A stretch of 64,000 bases of DNA from Fibrobacterota bacterium (GTDB taxonomy: Bacteria; Fibrobacterota; Chitinivibrionia; Chitinivibrionales; FEN-1185). Numbering within the stretch: position 1 is the stretch's first letter; every line of letters starts with the position of its first letter. Shown here piece by piece: positions 44,901 through 53,548 of the stretch. The notes beneath the pieces were generated by a model that made no database searches, was not told the origin of the DNA, and saw nothing but the letters and a program-made list of their open reading frames with translations. Location of the stretch: contig PLWQ01000009.1 in NCBI GenBank assembly GCA_003165595.1, forward strand, positions 79,516 to 143,515. The letters run 5' to 3'. Both the position numbers and the translations under genes were made by a program.

Positions 44901-46015
44901 ATCACCGGGGCCGGCACGGAAACCGGGGCGAATCTTGAGAGAGAAAGCGCTGTGTCCTTGACAGCGATCCAGTAGTGGCGGTAATCGTCGTAGTGGTCGA
45001 TCCGGTAGGAAAAACGGTGCGCGGTGGTGTCGTATTCCCAATCGGAAATGCTGCTTACGTAAGCAAGAAAATAGTCCGATGAATCAACTATGCCGTTGCC
45101 GTTGACGTCAAACCTGGCCATCGGGACTTCGGTGAGGCCGCTGGGGATCTGGCCCACCGGGGGCGTTTTAACCGGTAACTCTCCCTTGTAGGATGCAAAA
45201 AGCGCAACCCGGCCCATTGGTACGGGCGTGGAAATCCCCATCATCTGCAGGATATCGGTTCCCCGCAGTCTGATCACGCCGTTTTCATTGATTGTTCCTT
45301 CGTTGAAAGCCGTGCGGCCGTCGCCGATGGTGAACGCGACCATACTCTGCGTTGCCTGCAGCGGGTATCCCATTGTTGCCGCGCGCTTGGCCAGCCGGGC
45401 CTGGATTGTGGTCCAGTTCCGGGCCACCGAATAGTTGAGAATGAGCCGCCGCAGCATGTTCGCAAAGTCGGATTTTGGAGGCGAATGAGCGACCGTTGCG
45501 GCGGAATAGGGAGGAAACTCAATCGTGATGTCTGCTTTGTCGAGGACCTGAAGGGTCCAGGCGTTCTTTTGGTACAATATGGGTCTTAGGATAAACTGCG
45601 AGGTCTTCAGTCCGCCGAATTGGGTATTGAGAGCATCGGAAATCCATGGACTATTGAACCTGAGCCCCGGATATCGCGGGCCGGTTCGCGGCGCATTCCG
45701 AATGTAAAGGGGATTTCGTAGGGCTACCACGTGGGAAGAAATTGCGACGGCTTTTACGGAAACGCTGCCCTGCGGAGGCACCCCGACGTGCAGAGAAACT
45801 GCCGGTACCACCGGTTCGCCATCATCGCTCAGGTCGGTGTTTGAGCCTGCGAGTGCAACTGAAGACGAAGTCGCGGTTATGGGAACTATGCGGAGGCTGT
45901 CCGTGGTCCATTCAAAGGAGAGTCTTTTTGCAGTATTTTCGGTAATGCGGATTGCCGAAAACGAGGCGCTAGAGAATGCAAGACACCCGAACAGTGCAAA
46001 CCCGTAAATTCGCAT
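41924..46015 (-). CDS. C25-family (gingipain/PorU-like) cysteine peptidase
   Basis: The 1363-aa exported protein has a signal peptide (1-21), a beta-rich N-terminal region with a calcium-loop-like DVNGNGIVDSSD (303-314), a C25 peptidase domain (about 607-975) with H854 in NWFGHGAPN and C888 in SFSCSVG, an Ig-like segment, and a C-terminal domain starting YPNPMRMGQ and ending with RLAPGVYLYQM (FlgD/Por-tail type). This resembles PorU, the type IX secretion sortase, and related surface peptidases. A PorU role is inferred; a secreted protease with a sorting tail is the alternative. It stands alone between repeat islands. Confidence 0.85.
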   Translation of the reverse strand: MRIYGFALFGCLAFSSASFSAIRITENTAKRLSFEWTTDSLRIVPITATSSSVALAGSNTDLSDDGEPVVPAVSLHVGVPPQGSVSVKAVAISSHVVALRNPLYIRNAPRTGPRYPGLRFNSPWISDALNTQFGGLKTSQFILRPILYQKNAWTLQVLDKADITIEFPPYSAATVAHSPPKSDFANMLRRLILNYSVARNWTTIQARLAKRAATMGYPLQATQSMVAFTIGDGRTAFNEGTINENGVIRLRGTDILQMMGISTPVPMGRVALFASYKGELPVKTPPVGQIPSGLTEVPMARFDVNGNGIVDSSDYFLAYVSSISDWEYDTTAHRFSYRIDHYDDYRHYWIAVKDTALSLSRFAPVSVPAPVITSFQNHILFKKSVWPSITQTNGGLEWGWTRLTSYAQSFSVPSDAVDTLLLPNADPAQPCSVQVICNIHPAINHYPALGMGFGGASVCDGCQSGAWVPFTYSPGHNMVFTANTGVGDTVELDQVEIKSWQKLDMTNRSSMTIFSPETPGMAHYVLSGLPAALVYIIRIGNDDGSMMLLDTVRGGGAYEWTDTAGIGLRYYVCTQQAMGSSVVLSPVGPRSNSDFTVRDLRSPAVPPEIDYLVVTHPDFIVPAQNLAVEKAATGQFANPKVISISDIYDQFSGGNKDPSALRNCLEYIRDYVRSQWNVSFDYVVLMGSGHYDYRNIATQETSFMPVAEFNNTCVEDFFVYLDSADNVNSSASTPDLFLGRIPCRTSQEASQVVNKIIQIENPSKGADFGAWRNRMCLVNDDDQQGILVDPIGTGHLLSSELINTIVGNLRPAIDVEKVNEFEYPYDVQHEKPEAKQALLNDINNGVAYVNWFGHGAPNVWADEHIFMPEDIGNLHNTGQYPVITSFSCSVGMFDQPGTSRCLSECCVLAPASAAIATISATRETFSGDNEMLAQNFFSFIFDTSDTGGRTLGQAIAVAKGIVQDYNEKVYSYLGDPSLQLVQSGHKMSLSIADNHGTPLNDTLKALQQVTIRGAITNPDGTVDARFGSGGTAKVQISIFNPAYTTGSKDNGQWDKGVTYSMPGTPIFAGQTVITNGNFQQSILLPKNVKFNAPGVRLTAYAWASDSLALGCRSGFLFDGFASTKITDTVGPSISVRPVYQGATSSSALSAGASSTDKLTVTLPVTMEIVMFDSSGIDAVSTGPNEGITFEVPGIVTRTSVNSKFQFAQGDYRRGTADWTFDQGAMAPGSYSVNITAEDLLGNVAKRSVTLVVTTDEALALYHVFTYPNPMRMGQTCSFYYDLSKTITQTTQDEVVVTVRLFTLSGRLVRVLNNVSRGELFDGRDGFGNRLAPGVYLYQMYAEDRIQQQMVKSPIEKLAINPPR

Positions 46016-46411
46016 TTCGCTTTTTCCCTTTGTGCAAGGCGGGCGACAAATCTTTCAATCCTGCGCGATCTTTTGGCATTGCAAAGAATAAGAACTGTAC
46101 GATGAATACGTTCGCACAGTGCCGTTTAGTGCCGTGGAACCAGGCTTGCGGAACAACGGAGTCAGGAGGGATCTCACTATCGCTTCGTAGGGCAAGGTAG
46201 TGGTGCTGCGCACCACCTAGTATGCCGTTTGCCTTTTCGCTCCCGACACCCTGGGCAAGATGGCCTTCGCATAGTAGGAGCCGGGAGGGTCGCCCCCCGG
46301 CACCCACGACCAAGGAGAGTGTCACTTCCGTTCCCCAAGGAGAAGTAGTTGGCGCTGCGCGCCAGATATTATGTCGTTTGCCTTGTCTGCAGCGAACTCC
46401 CCTTGGAACCC

Positions 46412-46605
46412 CGCGCCGCGCCTGCAGCGTCGCCGGTACCCATGAGTCCGGTAGGCCGCTCGCGAACGCGTCCGGCAGGACATTTTTCCAATCCTCATAA
46501 GATGCCGGCCTTGAACGGCGCGAGCGGACCAATCTGCCGGTCCCCATGGGGCGTCGCTGATGGCGAAAAGCAAGATGCCAGAAAGAGGCGGTGGCGATTC
46601 GCTTG
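46412..46605 (-). repeat. ~170-bp family repeat, copy R1
   Basis: Its reverse complement reads through CATCTTGCTTTTCGCCATCA, AAGGCCGGCATCTT, TGTCCTGCCGGACGCGTTCG and GCTGCAGGCGCGGCG. It is nearly identical to 54977-55245 apart from an internal duplication there. Confidence 0.75.
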
Positions 46606-46756
46606 ACTCGTCCTCGCCCTACACCGAAAAGCAAACAACCGATTTCTGTAAGGTTCATTACAAGTGGAAACCTCTTTCGGGCTCGTGCGCGTCTGCGCCA
46701 CTGAGGGGGAAGAAAAGGCAAGAACACACAATAGGGCCACAAGGGCATTTTTGATC

Positions 46757-46918
46757 TTCTTCTCTTCCGCCATCAGTGACGGCTCCTCGGGCCCAAGGGT
46801 TGGCCGCTCGCGCTGTTTGAGCCCGGTATCTTTTGTCAAGCCCTACAATTGTCCTGCCGGGTAAGTTTGCGAGCGGCCCGCGGGCCCGAGGACAAGCCGG
46901 CACTGCAGGCGCGGCTGG
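46757..46918 (+). repeat. ~170-bp family repeat, copy R2
   Basis: It shares CTTCCGCCATCAG, TTGGCCGCTCG, GAGCCCGG, CTACAATTGTCCTGCCGGGT, GCGAGCGGCCCG and CTGCAGGCGCGGC with the other copies. It is closest to copy R3 at 53631-53790. Confidence 0.7.
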
Positions 46919-47392
46919 GGGCGCAGCTGCTGGCGCCTCCTGCCCGGGGTGTCGGGAGTGAAAGGGCAAACGACATAATGGAAGGTGCGTAGCACCACTA
47001 CCACACCCTTACGAAACGCTAGTGAGAACGTCCCGACGCTGTATGAGAAAGCGTTTCTTCTGGAGTTGTGCGCAAACGCCGACCAGTGGGATCAACACGG
47101 AGGCCTGTCGCCGTCTTCGGGAGGGCGCCCACCTCCTTCTTGCGTTAATCTTGTGAGAAGGTTGTGAATACGGAAATCCCGTTCCAGACACAGCGGCGAT
47201 AGAGAGCAGGCGGCTGGTATGCAGCGCTGTGCAAAAGAATAGCTGAATACGGGCTTCGATTGACACAGGCCGCACGCAATGGTATATTCATTTGTTCATA
47301 CCCCGGCTGTTGATTTGCGGAAGGCAAGAGAATACAACAAAGAAGATTTTTGTCGCCCGTTGCCCTGAGTCCGGAGCACGAGCCGTAAATCA

Positions 47393-47523
47393 AATGCTTT
47401 CTGGATCGCTGAACGGGGCGTGAAGAAAAGGATTAAGGCGGAAGGATGAAGGATGAATGAAATGCAAAATCAATTCAATCCAAAATCAATGCAAATTCTT
47501 TCTGGATCGCTGAGCGGGGTGAC
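47393..47523. repeat. Pair of ~30-bp direct repeats before the GH16 gene
   Basis: The TTCTGGATCGCTGA(A/G)CGGGG motif with flanks occurs at 47393-47424 and 47494-47523. The second copy ends 15 bp before the TTG start, so it could be a control site or a small duplication. Confidence 0.6.
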
Positions 47524-47538
47524 CTAGGGAGGTTTTAT

Positions 47539-48558
47539 TTGAACAAGCCCATCACATTCTGTCTGTTGCTGGGTCTTATTTCAGCCGCTTTTGCTGCCCC
47601 GCCGCCAGGCTATTACCTTGTCTGGTCCGATGAATTCAATGGCACCACATTGGACACTGCCACATGGACCATAGATACCAATTCCGAAGTTGAGCAGGCT
47701 CCTTACAGGTATTACACCAATGGCCTTAACCTGACAAATGAAGACGGTGCTGCTGTTTTATGGGCGAAGAAGGAAAGTTACAGGGGTTTTAATTATACTT
47801 CTTGCAGCATGAGGACCAGCGGCAAGAAGGAATTCCTGTACGGTTACATAGAAGCAAGAATCAAGACGCCACACGGCCGCGGCCTGTGGCCCTCATTCTG
47901 GATGGGAGGGAGCACCGGTCAAATTGCATTGTACTCTCAATTAACAGGGCCACAGCTTTACAACGGGACGCCCGGGGACAATTGCTTTAGCGTTTCTTGT
48001 AACTACACAAACCTCAACCGGCCGGTTTATATAACCAAACAACATGATTATACGGGTTGCCTGTGTGATGATTATCATCTGTATGCCATCGAGTGGGATT
48101 CTCTTGGAATAGGATATTTCTTCGACAACAATAAATTCTTCGAATATGATTCCATTAATCAGCCCGCCAACTTCCAAACCTTTCATCAACCGTATTATTT
48201 CATGACCTGGATTGATATCGGCGGCGCTTATGCGGGCTACGATATAGACACCACCATCTTCCCCCAGAAGATGTACATCGACTACGTCCGCGTCTTCCAG
48301 AAGGACCCCGATGTAATCGTAAACTCGCCCAGGCACACGCTCCAAGGCATCACCCTGGCGAACCTTTCAAATGCCCAACTGAAGTTGTATGACCTCCAGG
48401 GCCGGCTGATCGCCGATTACACCAACACAGTAAGACACTTGAAACCGGCCCAGAATGCGATGAAGAGTATAGCATCAGATTTACCTATCGGAATATATGT
48501 GGTCAGGCTATTCGATGGAGTGAGAACGGTCTCGGAAAAGCTGGCGGTGTCAAGGTAA
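47539..48558 (+). CDS. GH16-fold exported protein without catalytic Glu residues
   Basis: The 339-aa protein has a signal peptide (about 1-20) and a GH16 beta-glucanase fold (24-257; YGYIEARIKTPHGRGLWPSFWM, YAIEWDSLGIGYFFDN). The slot for the catalytic ExDxxE motif (128-133) reads QIALYS, so both catalytic carboxylates are missing and it should bind rather than cut beta-glucan. Residues 275-339 (KLYDLQGRLI, LPIGIYVVRL) look like a Por-type sorting tail. The start is TTG, supported by AGGGAGG 6 bases upstream. Confidence 0.8.
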   Translation: MNKPITFCLLLGLISAAFAAPPPGYYLVWSDEFNGTTLDTATWTIDTNSEVEQAPYRYYTNGLNLTNEDGAAVLWAKKESYRGFNYTSCSMRTSGKKEFLYGYIEARIKTPHGRGLWPSFWMGGSTGQIALYSQLTGPQLYNGTPGDNCFSVSCNYTNLNRPVYITKQHDYTGCLCDDYHLYAIEWDSLGIGYFFDNNKFFEYDSINQPANFQTFHQPYYFMTWIDIGGAYAGYDIDTTIFPQKMYIDYVRVFQKDPDVIVNSPRHTLQGITLANLSNAQLKLYDLQGRLIADYTNTVRHLKPAQNAMKSIASDLPIGIYVVRLFDGVRTVSEKLAVSR

Positions 48559-48891
48559 GAGTAATTCGGGGAATTTGATGAGAATCGTTCCGGCAATACT
48601 GTTTTCAGGCGCATTGTGCCTAGTCTCGGCCTCCCCGCACGGGTGCTCCGTGTGACCAAGAATCGCAATCGTGTGCCACTGCCGCCCTCGGCAGTGCTCT
48701 CGACCGTTGACTAATTGCAACCGAATCCTCAGGACAAAACCCGTGCGCACCAAACACCTTCTCCTAGAAATCTCCCATTCCCTGAATCTCCCCAGCCTGT
48801 CCGCAGAAATCCCCCCAAACCCCCGCTCGCAATTCCTATTTTATTCATAGCCCCGCAGTGAAACCCGAAACCATGACCCCCAGGAGCCCTC
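48559..48891. other. Gap with one perfect hairpin
   Basis: No gene is seen. CACTGCCG ccct CGGCAGTG (48677-48696) is a perfect 8-bp hairpin about 120 bp after the GH16 stop. It lacks a T-run, so a terminator role is uncertain. Confidence 0.5.
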
Positions 48892-50712
48892 ATGACCGTT
48901 CAGACCCACAAGCAAATGGCGAATTTCATCTGGAGCATCTGCAACCTGCTGCGCGGTCCGTACAAAAGAAACGAATACCGCAAAGTCATCCTTCCGCTCA
49001 CGGTCCTTCGGCGCTTCGATTGCATTCTCTTGCCCACAAAACAAAAAGTCCTTGCCGAGTTTGCCAAGCTCAAAGGAAAGTCCGAAACGATTATCCAGGC
49101 GCGGCTCAAGGTAATCACACTCGTCCCTTTCTACAACCATTCCAAGCTCACGTTTGAAAAGCTGCTTGACGATCCCAACCACATTGCGCCGAATCTTAAC
49201 GGATACATAAACGGCTTTTCGTTCAATGTTCGCGAGATATTTGAGAAATTCGAGTTTGGCGACGAAGTACGCAAGATGAACGAGAAAAATCTCCTTTACG
49301 AGGTTGTAAAGAAATTCGCTTCTCCCGAGGTCGATCTTTCGCCCGCAAAGATCGATCAGATGCAGATGGGGTACATTTTCGAAGAGCTTATCCGGATAGG
49401 CGCGGAACAGTCGAACGAAGAAGCGGGGGAGCACTTCACCCCGCGAGAGGTTATCAGGCTCATGGTGAACCTGCTTCTGTCCCCGGAACAGGACCTTCGC
49501 AAAAGTCACGTTGTGAAGACGATTTACGATCCGGCGTGTGGGACGGGCGGAATGCTTTCGGTTGCCGAGAATTACATCCGCCAGCTTAACGACGACGCCC
49601 AGCCGCTTCTCTACGGCCAGGACCTTAACGATGAGGCCTGGGCGGTTTGCCGTTCCGACATGCTCATCAAAGGCGAGGAGGCCGACAACATCAAGAACGG
49701 CGATACGTTCACCGATGACGGTTTTCCCAAAGACAAGTTCGATTATATGCTGGCAAACCCACCGTTCGGTGTGGAATGGAAGCAGCAGGCAAAGAAGGTA
49801 AACGACGAGAACGAGAAACTCGGGTACGACGGCCGGTTCGGCGCCGGCCTGCCCCGAATAAACGACGGTTCTTTGCTTTTCCTTCAACATATGGTTTCAA
49901 AAATGCGCCAGCCCAAAGACGGAGGAAGCAGGATCGCCATTGTCTTTAACGGCTCACCATTGTTTACGGGCGACGCGGGAAGCGGTGAATCGGAAATCCG
50001 GCGCTGGATTATCGAGAGCGACTGGCTTGAAGCCATTGTCGCCTTGCCGGACCAGTTGTTCTACAATACCGGCATTTCAACCTATGTGTGGGTGCTTACC
50101 AACAGAAAAGAAAAGCGCCGCAAAGGGAAAATCCAGCTCATTGACGCAAGGCAGTTCTACATCAAGATGCGCAAAAGTCTTGGTAATAAACGCAACCAGA
50201 TAGGCGACGGCGAAGATGGCAGGGTCAATCAGATTAGCGAGATTACAAAGATTTACGGCAACTTCAAGCACGACGAAGCGCGGTCACTCGAAATCGACGG
50301 CGTTAAGAAAACGCTTGTCGTCTCGAAAGTTTTTGACAACGAGGACTTCGGATATAATAAAATTACAGTGGAGCGGCCATTGCTTGACGAAAAGGGGAAG
50401 CCGGTAGTTTCCTCAAAAGGGAAGGCCAAAGGCAAACCGGACGCCGATCCGGACCGCAGAGACACCGAGAACGTTCCACTCAAGGAAAAGATCGACGACT
50501 ATTTCAAGCGCGAAGTTCTGCCCCATGTTCCGGATGCGTGGATCGACCACGATAAAACGAAGGTCGGGTACGAAATACCGCTCAACAGGCACTTTTACAA
50601 GTACGAACCGCCAAGGGAATTGGAAGAAATTGAGGCGGACATTCGGGGGCTGGAGACGGAGATTGTGAAGATGCTGGCAGAGGTGACGGGGAGTGGGGAG
50701 GCGAGGAAATAA
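48892..50712 (+). CDS. hsdM: Type I restriction-modification methyltransferase subunit
   Basis: The 606-aa N6-adenine methyltransferase has the HsdM N-terminal helical domain (1-140), the SAM motif DPACGTGG (213-220) and the catalytic NPPF (289-292), followed by GSGESEIRRWIIE and a C-terminal coiled coil. It is full-length. It needs an HsdS specificity subunit to bind DNA, but none is encoded nearby. A ribosome site (AGGAG) precedes the ATG. A probable terminator follows, separating it from the abi/hsdR remnant. Confidence 0.92.
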   Translation: MTVQTHKQMANFIWSICNLLRGPYKRNEYRKVILPLTVLRRFDCILLPTKQKVLAEFAKLKGKSETIIQARLKVITLVPFYNHSKLTFEKLLDDPNHIAPNLNGYINGFSFNVREIFEKFEFGDEVRKMNEKNLLYEVVKKFASPEVDLSPAKIDQMQMGYIFEELIRIGAEQSNEEAGEHFTPREVIRLMVNLLLSPEQDLRKSHVVKTIYDPACGTGGMLSVAENYIRQLNDDAQPLLYGQDLNDEAWAVCRSDMLIKGEEADNIKNGDTFTDDGFPKDKFDYMLANPPFGVEWKQQAKKVNDENEKLGYDGRFGAGLPRINDGSLLFLQHMVSKMRQPKDGGSRIAIVFNGSPLFTGDAGSGESEIRRWIIESDWLEAIVALPDQLFYNTGISTYVWVLTNRKEKRRKGKIQLIDARQFYIKMRKSLGNKRNQIGDGEDGRVNQISEITKIYGNFKHDEARSLEIDGVKKTLVVSKVFDNEDFGYNKITVERPLLDEKGKPVVSSKGKAKGKPDADPDRRDTENVPLKEKIDDYFKREVLPHVPDAWIDHDKTKVGYEIPLNRHFYKYEPPRELEEIEADIRGLETEIVKMLAEVTGSGEARK

Positions 50713-50756
50713 AATGTGTGCAATCAGGTTCTTTCATAGTATATTATTATTAACAG

Positions 50757-50816
50757 TCCCCGCCACGCTTAGGGCTCTTCGGAGTACCGCGGACCAGGGT
50801 GGGGCTTCTTTTTTAT
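50757..50816 (+). terminator. Probable terminator after hsdM
   Basis: CCGCCAC pairs with GTGGGG around an inner CTC-TTCG-GAG hairpin, and the structure is followed by CTTCTTTTTT. The stem has a bulge. Confidence 0.4.
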
Positions 50817-50874
50817 ACCCCTTCGTCAGGTTCCCCCGTCAAAAAATCACGATGCTTTCAAGTGCGGAGGTATT

Positions 50875-51210
50875 GTGAAATTTCCAAAACCAGCCACAAC
50901 CGTAGCCGAACAACTTGACAAACTCCGTTCACGCGGTATGATTGTCGACGCTCCTGCCGTGGCTGCAGAATTTCTCAACGCCGTTTCGTATTACCGCTTC
51001 AGCGGATATGCGCTTCATTTCGAGTATTTTGAAAATGGAGAACGTACCCATAAATTCAAACCGGGCACGACCTTTGCCAACGTCGTAAGGTTGTACGATT
51101 TCGATTCCGCGTTACGGACAATACTCTTTTCCTTTATTGAGCATGTCGAAATTGCGTTTCGTACTGCGCTATTTCTGGGAAGAGATTTTACAACGCGACA
51201 GTTTTATTGA
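50875..51210 (+). pseudogene. Abi_2 (AbiD/F-like) fragment fused to hsdR DNA
   Basis: The frame opens as an Abi_2 abortive-infection protein: TVAEQLDKLRSRGMIV, AVSYYRFSGYALHF, TFANVVRLYDFDSALRTILF, FIEHVEIAFRTAL. Intact relatives run to about 300 residues and continue after this point. Here the family sequence stops near 51170 and the DNA becomes hsdR in another frame, so the product ends after 111 codons. GTG is the start, with GGAGG 4 bases upstream. It lacks the C-terminal HEPN active-site part and is not expected to work. Confidence 0.75.
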
Positions 51211-53548
51211 AATAATGGGAAGCTTTGTTTTTCTGGAGACGAAGGAAGAAACAATCGATGATGGGGCGGGCGGGAGAACAACGGTTACAAAAGAGACAAT
51301 GATATTCCCGCGCTATCACCAGCTGGATTCTGTACGCAAACTCACAAATACCGCGCGCGAAGAAAAGGCCGGTAACAACTACCTGATACAGCATTCGGCG
51401 GGAAGCGGAAAAACCAACAGCATATCCTGGCTCTCGCACCGGTTATCGAGCCTGCATACCTCTGCCGACGAAAAAATATTCGATTGCGTGGTTGTAATAA
51501 CGGACCGCAAAGTCCTCGACAAACAATTGCAGGACGCAATCTATCAGATAGAACACGCGCAGGGCGTTGTTAAACCGATAGACGACAACTCCCGCCAGCT
51601 TGCGGAAGCATTGGTTGACGGCACAAAAATCGTGATAACCACGTTGCAGAAGTTCCCATTTGTTTTGCGCGGTCTGCTCCACATTTCGGGCGCGGAAAAC
51701 CCGGACGATCCCGACGCCGCATCCGTCCTGCGGGCGAAGGAATGGGAAGAGAAGATTGCGGCCAGGAAATATGCCGTTATCGTTGACGAGGCGCATTCGA
51801 GCCAGACCGGCGAAACTGCCCGTGAACTCAAACGAATACTTGGCGCGGGAACGGAACAAGGTACGGAAGATACCGAAGCCGACTGGGAAGACGGGCTCAA
51901 TCAGATAATGGAATCTCGCGGACGCCAGAAGAACTTGAGCTTCTTTGCGTTCACCGCAACCCCGAAGGGCAAAACGCTGGAACTGTTTGGGCGCGTTGGA
52001 GCTTCGGGTAAGCCAGAGGCGTTCCATACCTATTCCATGCGGCAGGCAATTGAGGAAGAGTTCATCCTCGATGTTCTCAAACGATATACTACATACAAAA
52101 CTTACTTCAGGTTGGTAAAGAAATTCGAAGACGACCCAAGCATGCCCAAAAAACGCGCGGCGAAAAAGCTGGGCAAGTTTCTTGTGTTGCATCCCGTAAA
52201 TATTGAGCAGAGAACCGAGATTATCGTTGAGCATTTCCGGGACCACGTAAGGCAGAAATTGAACGGCCGGGCAAAGGGCATGGTGGTGACCGGTTCGCGT
52301 CTTCATGCAGTTAGATACATGCTTTCGTTTCAGAAGTACATTGCAGAGAACAAATACACCGACATCCGTCCCCTGGTTGCTTTTAGCGGAACAGTGAGAG
52401 ACCCCGATTTAGACAAGGAATTCACTGAGCCGGGAATGAACATCGATGTTGTGTCGGGCAGACCGATTTCCGAAAGCCAGCTTCCGGAACGATTCGACAG
52501 TTCCGATTATCAGGTTCTGCTTGTAGCAAACAAGTATCAAACGGGATTCGACCAGCCGTTATTGTGCGCTATGTACGTTGACAAGAGGCTTGATGGTGTG
52601 CAGGCTGTTCAAACGCTTTCACGTTTGAACCGGACGCATGCGGGAAAAGAACCGCCGTTTGTCCTCGATTTTGTGAACGATACCGAAGGAATCTTCGAAG
52701 CATTCAAACCTTACTATGATGTAACCACGCTTCAGGAACCTTCCGACCCGGGCCATCTGGAAATCCTGAAACACGAATTGAACGCCTTTCAGGTTTATTA
52801 CTGGAGCGAGGTGCAAGCTTTTGCGCAGGTCTTCTACCTTCCGCAGCACCGCCAGAATCCTTCCGATCATGCCCGCATGCAAAAACACATTCAACCGGCA
52901 GTTGACCGTTTCAATGCGTTGGATGAAGAAAAAAAGGAATCCTTCTATGAGAAGCTGACCGCGTATGTCAGTTTCTATTCCTTTATTAGCCAAATAATTC
53001 CATATTCGGATGCCGAGCTTGAGATGCTCTACAGCTTTGGTCGCTTCTTGGTACCTTCTCTAAAGTACGGTGAGGAAAATGTTAATCCTCATCCAGAAAA
53101 AGAAGTAGAGTTGCAATACTACCGGATTGAGAAGGTGAGCTCGGGTTCAATTGTCATGGAGGATGGCGAATCCTACGGCGTCAAAAGCCCGACTGCGGTT
53201 GGCACGGGGAAATCGAAAGATGAGAACAAGCCTCTGTCCGAGATTATAAATGTCTTGAATGAGAAATTCGGCACCGAATTCACCAACGAAGACCGGCTGT
53301 TCTTCGAGCAGATCAAAGAAAAGGCCTGCGCCGACGAACGAATCATCCAGACCGCGCACGCGAATCCTCTCGATAAATTTGAACTCGGTATTAGAAAGAT
53401 CATCGAATCTCTCATGATGCAAAGAATGTCGGAAAACGACGAGATAGTAACCAAGTACATGGATGATGACGCTTTTCAGAAGACCGTCTTTCCGCTTCTG
53501 GCGAAAGAGATTTATGAGGGGATACTGGCCGTTTCGCCAAGCGATTGA
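51143..53548 (+). CDS. hsdR: HsdR translocase lacking its nuclease region
   Basis: The helicase/translocase part of a type I restriction subunit is intact: Walker A HSAGSGKTN, VIVDEAHSSQTGE, FAFTATPKGKT, NKYQTGFDQPLL and QTLSRLNRTHAGK. The N-terminal region (about 250 residues, carrying the PD-(D/E)xK nuclease) is absent; the frame enters from abi sequence at about 51170. Intact HsdR is about 1000 residues, here at most 802. The true start is uncertain: ATG 51143 lies in abi DNA, and ATG 51215 lies 4 bases after the abi-frame stop and could be reached by reinitiation. DNA cleavage is not expected. Confidence 0.8.
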   Translation: MSKLRFVLRYFWEEILQRDSFIEIMGSFVFLETKEETIDDGAGGRTTVTKETMIFPRYHQLDSVRKLTNTAREEKAGNNYLIQHSAGSGKTNSISWLSHRLSSLHTSADEKIFDCVVVITDRKVLDKQLQDAIYQIEHAQGVVKPIDDNSRQLAEALVDGTKIVITTLQKFPFVLRGLLHISGAENPDDPDAASVLRAKEWEEKIAARKYAVIVDEAHSSQTGETARELKRILGAGTEQGTEDTEADWEDGLNQIMESRGRQKNLSFFAFTATPKGKTLELFGRVGASGKPEAFHTYSMRQAIEEEFILDVLKRYTTYKTYFRLVKKFEDDPSMPKKRAAKKLGKFLVLHPVNIEQRTEIIVEHFRDHVRQKLNGRAKGMVVTGSRLHAVRYMLSFQKYIAENKYTDIRPLVAFSGTVRDPDLDKEFTEPGMNIDVVSGRPISESQLPERFDSSDYQVLLVANKYQTGFDQPLLCAMYVDKRLDGVQAVQTLSRLNRTHAGKEPPFVLDFVNDTEGIFEAFKPYYDVTTLQEPSDPGHLEILKHELNAFQVYYWSEVQAFAQVFYLPQHRQNPSDHARMQKHIQPAVDRFNALDEEKKESFYEKLTAYVSFYSFISQIIPYSDAELEMLYSFGRFLVPSLKYGEENVNPHPEKEVELQYYRIEKVSSGSIVMEDGESYGVKSPTAVGTGKSKDENKPLSEIINVLNEKFGTEFTNEDRLFFEQIKEKACADERIIQTAHANPLDKFELGIRKIIESLMMQRMSENDEIVTKYMDDDAFQKTVFPLLAKEIYEGILAVSPSD

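Larger units (their letters stand above)
46016..47538. repeat. 1.5-kb repeat island upstream of the C25 gene
   Basis: No convincing gene is seen. The island contains two copies of the ~170-bp repeat family (46412-46605 inverted, 46757-46918 direct), the second ~115-bp direct repeat (46605-46723), the 26-bp GAGCCGGGAGGG motif (46277-46304), and a pair of ~30-bp repeats just before the GH16 gene. Open frames here are translations of repeats. Confidence 0.7.

Noticed and set aside
46016-47538. Several 80-110-codon open frames
   Set aside because: They are translations of dispersed repeats and recur in other frames at 53549-55640; no ribosome sites or domains.
50757-50816. Possible tRNA or small RNA gene
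   Set aside because: The structure has only short stems and a T-run; no cloverleaf or known RNA family pattern can be drawn.
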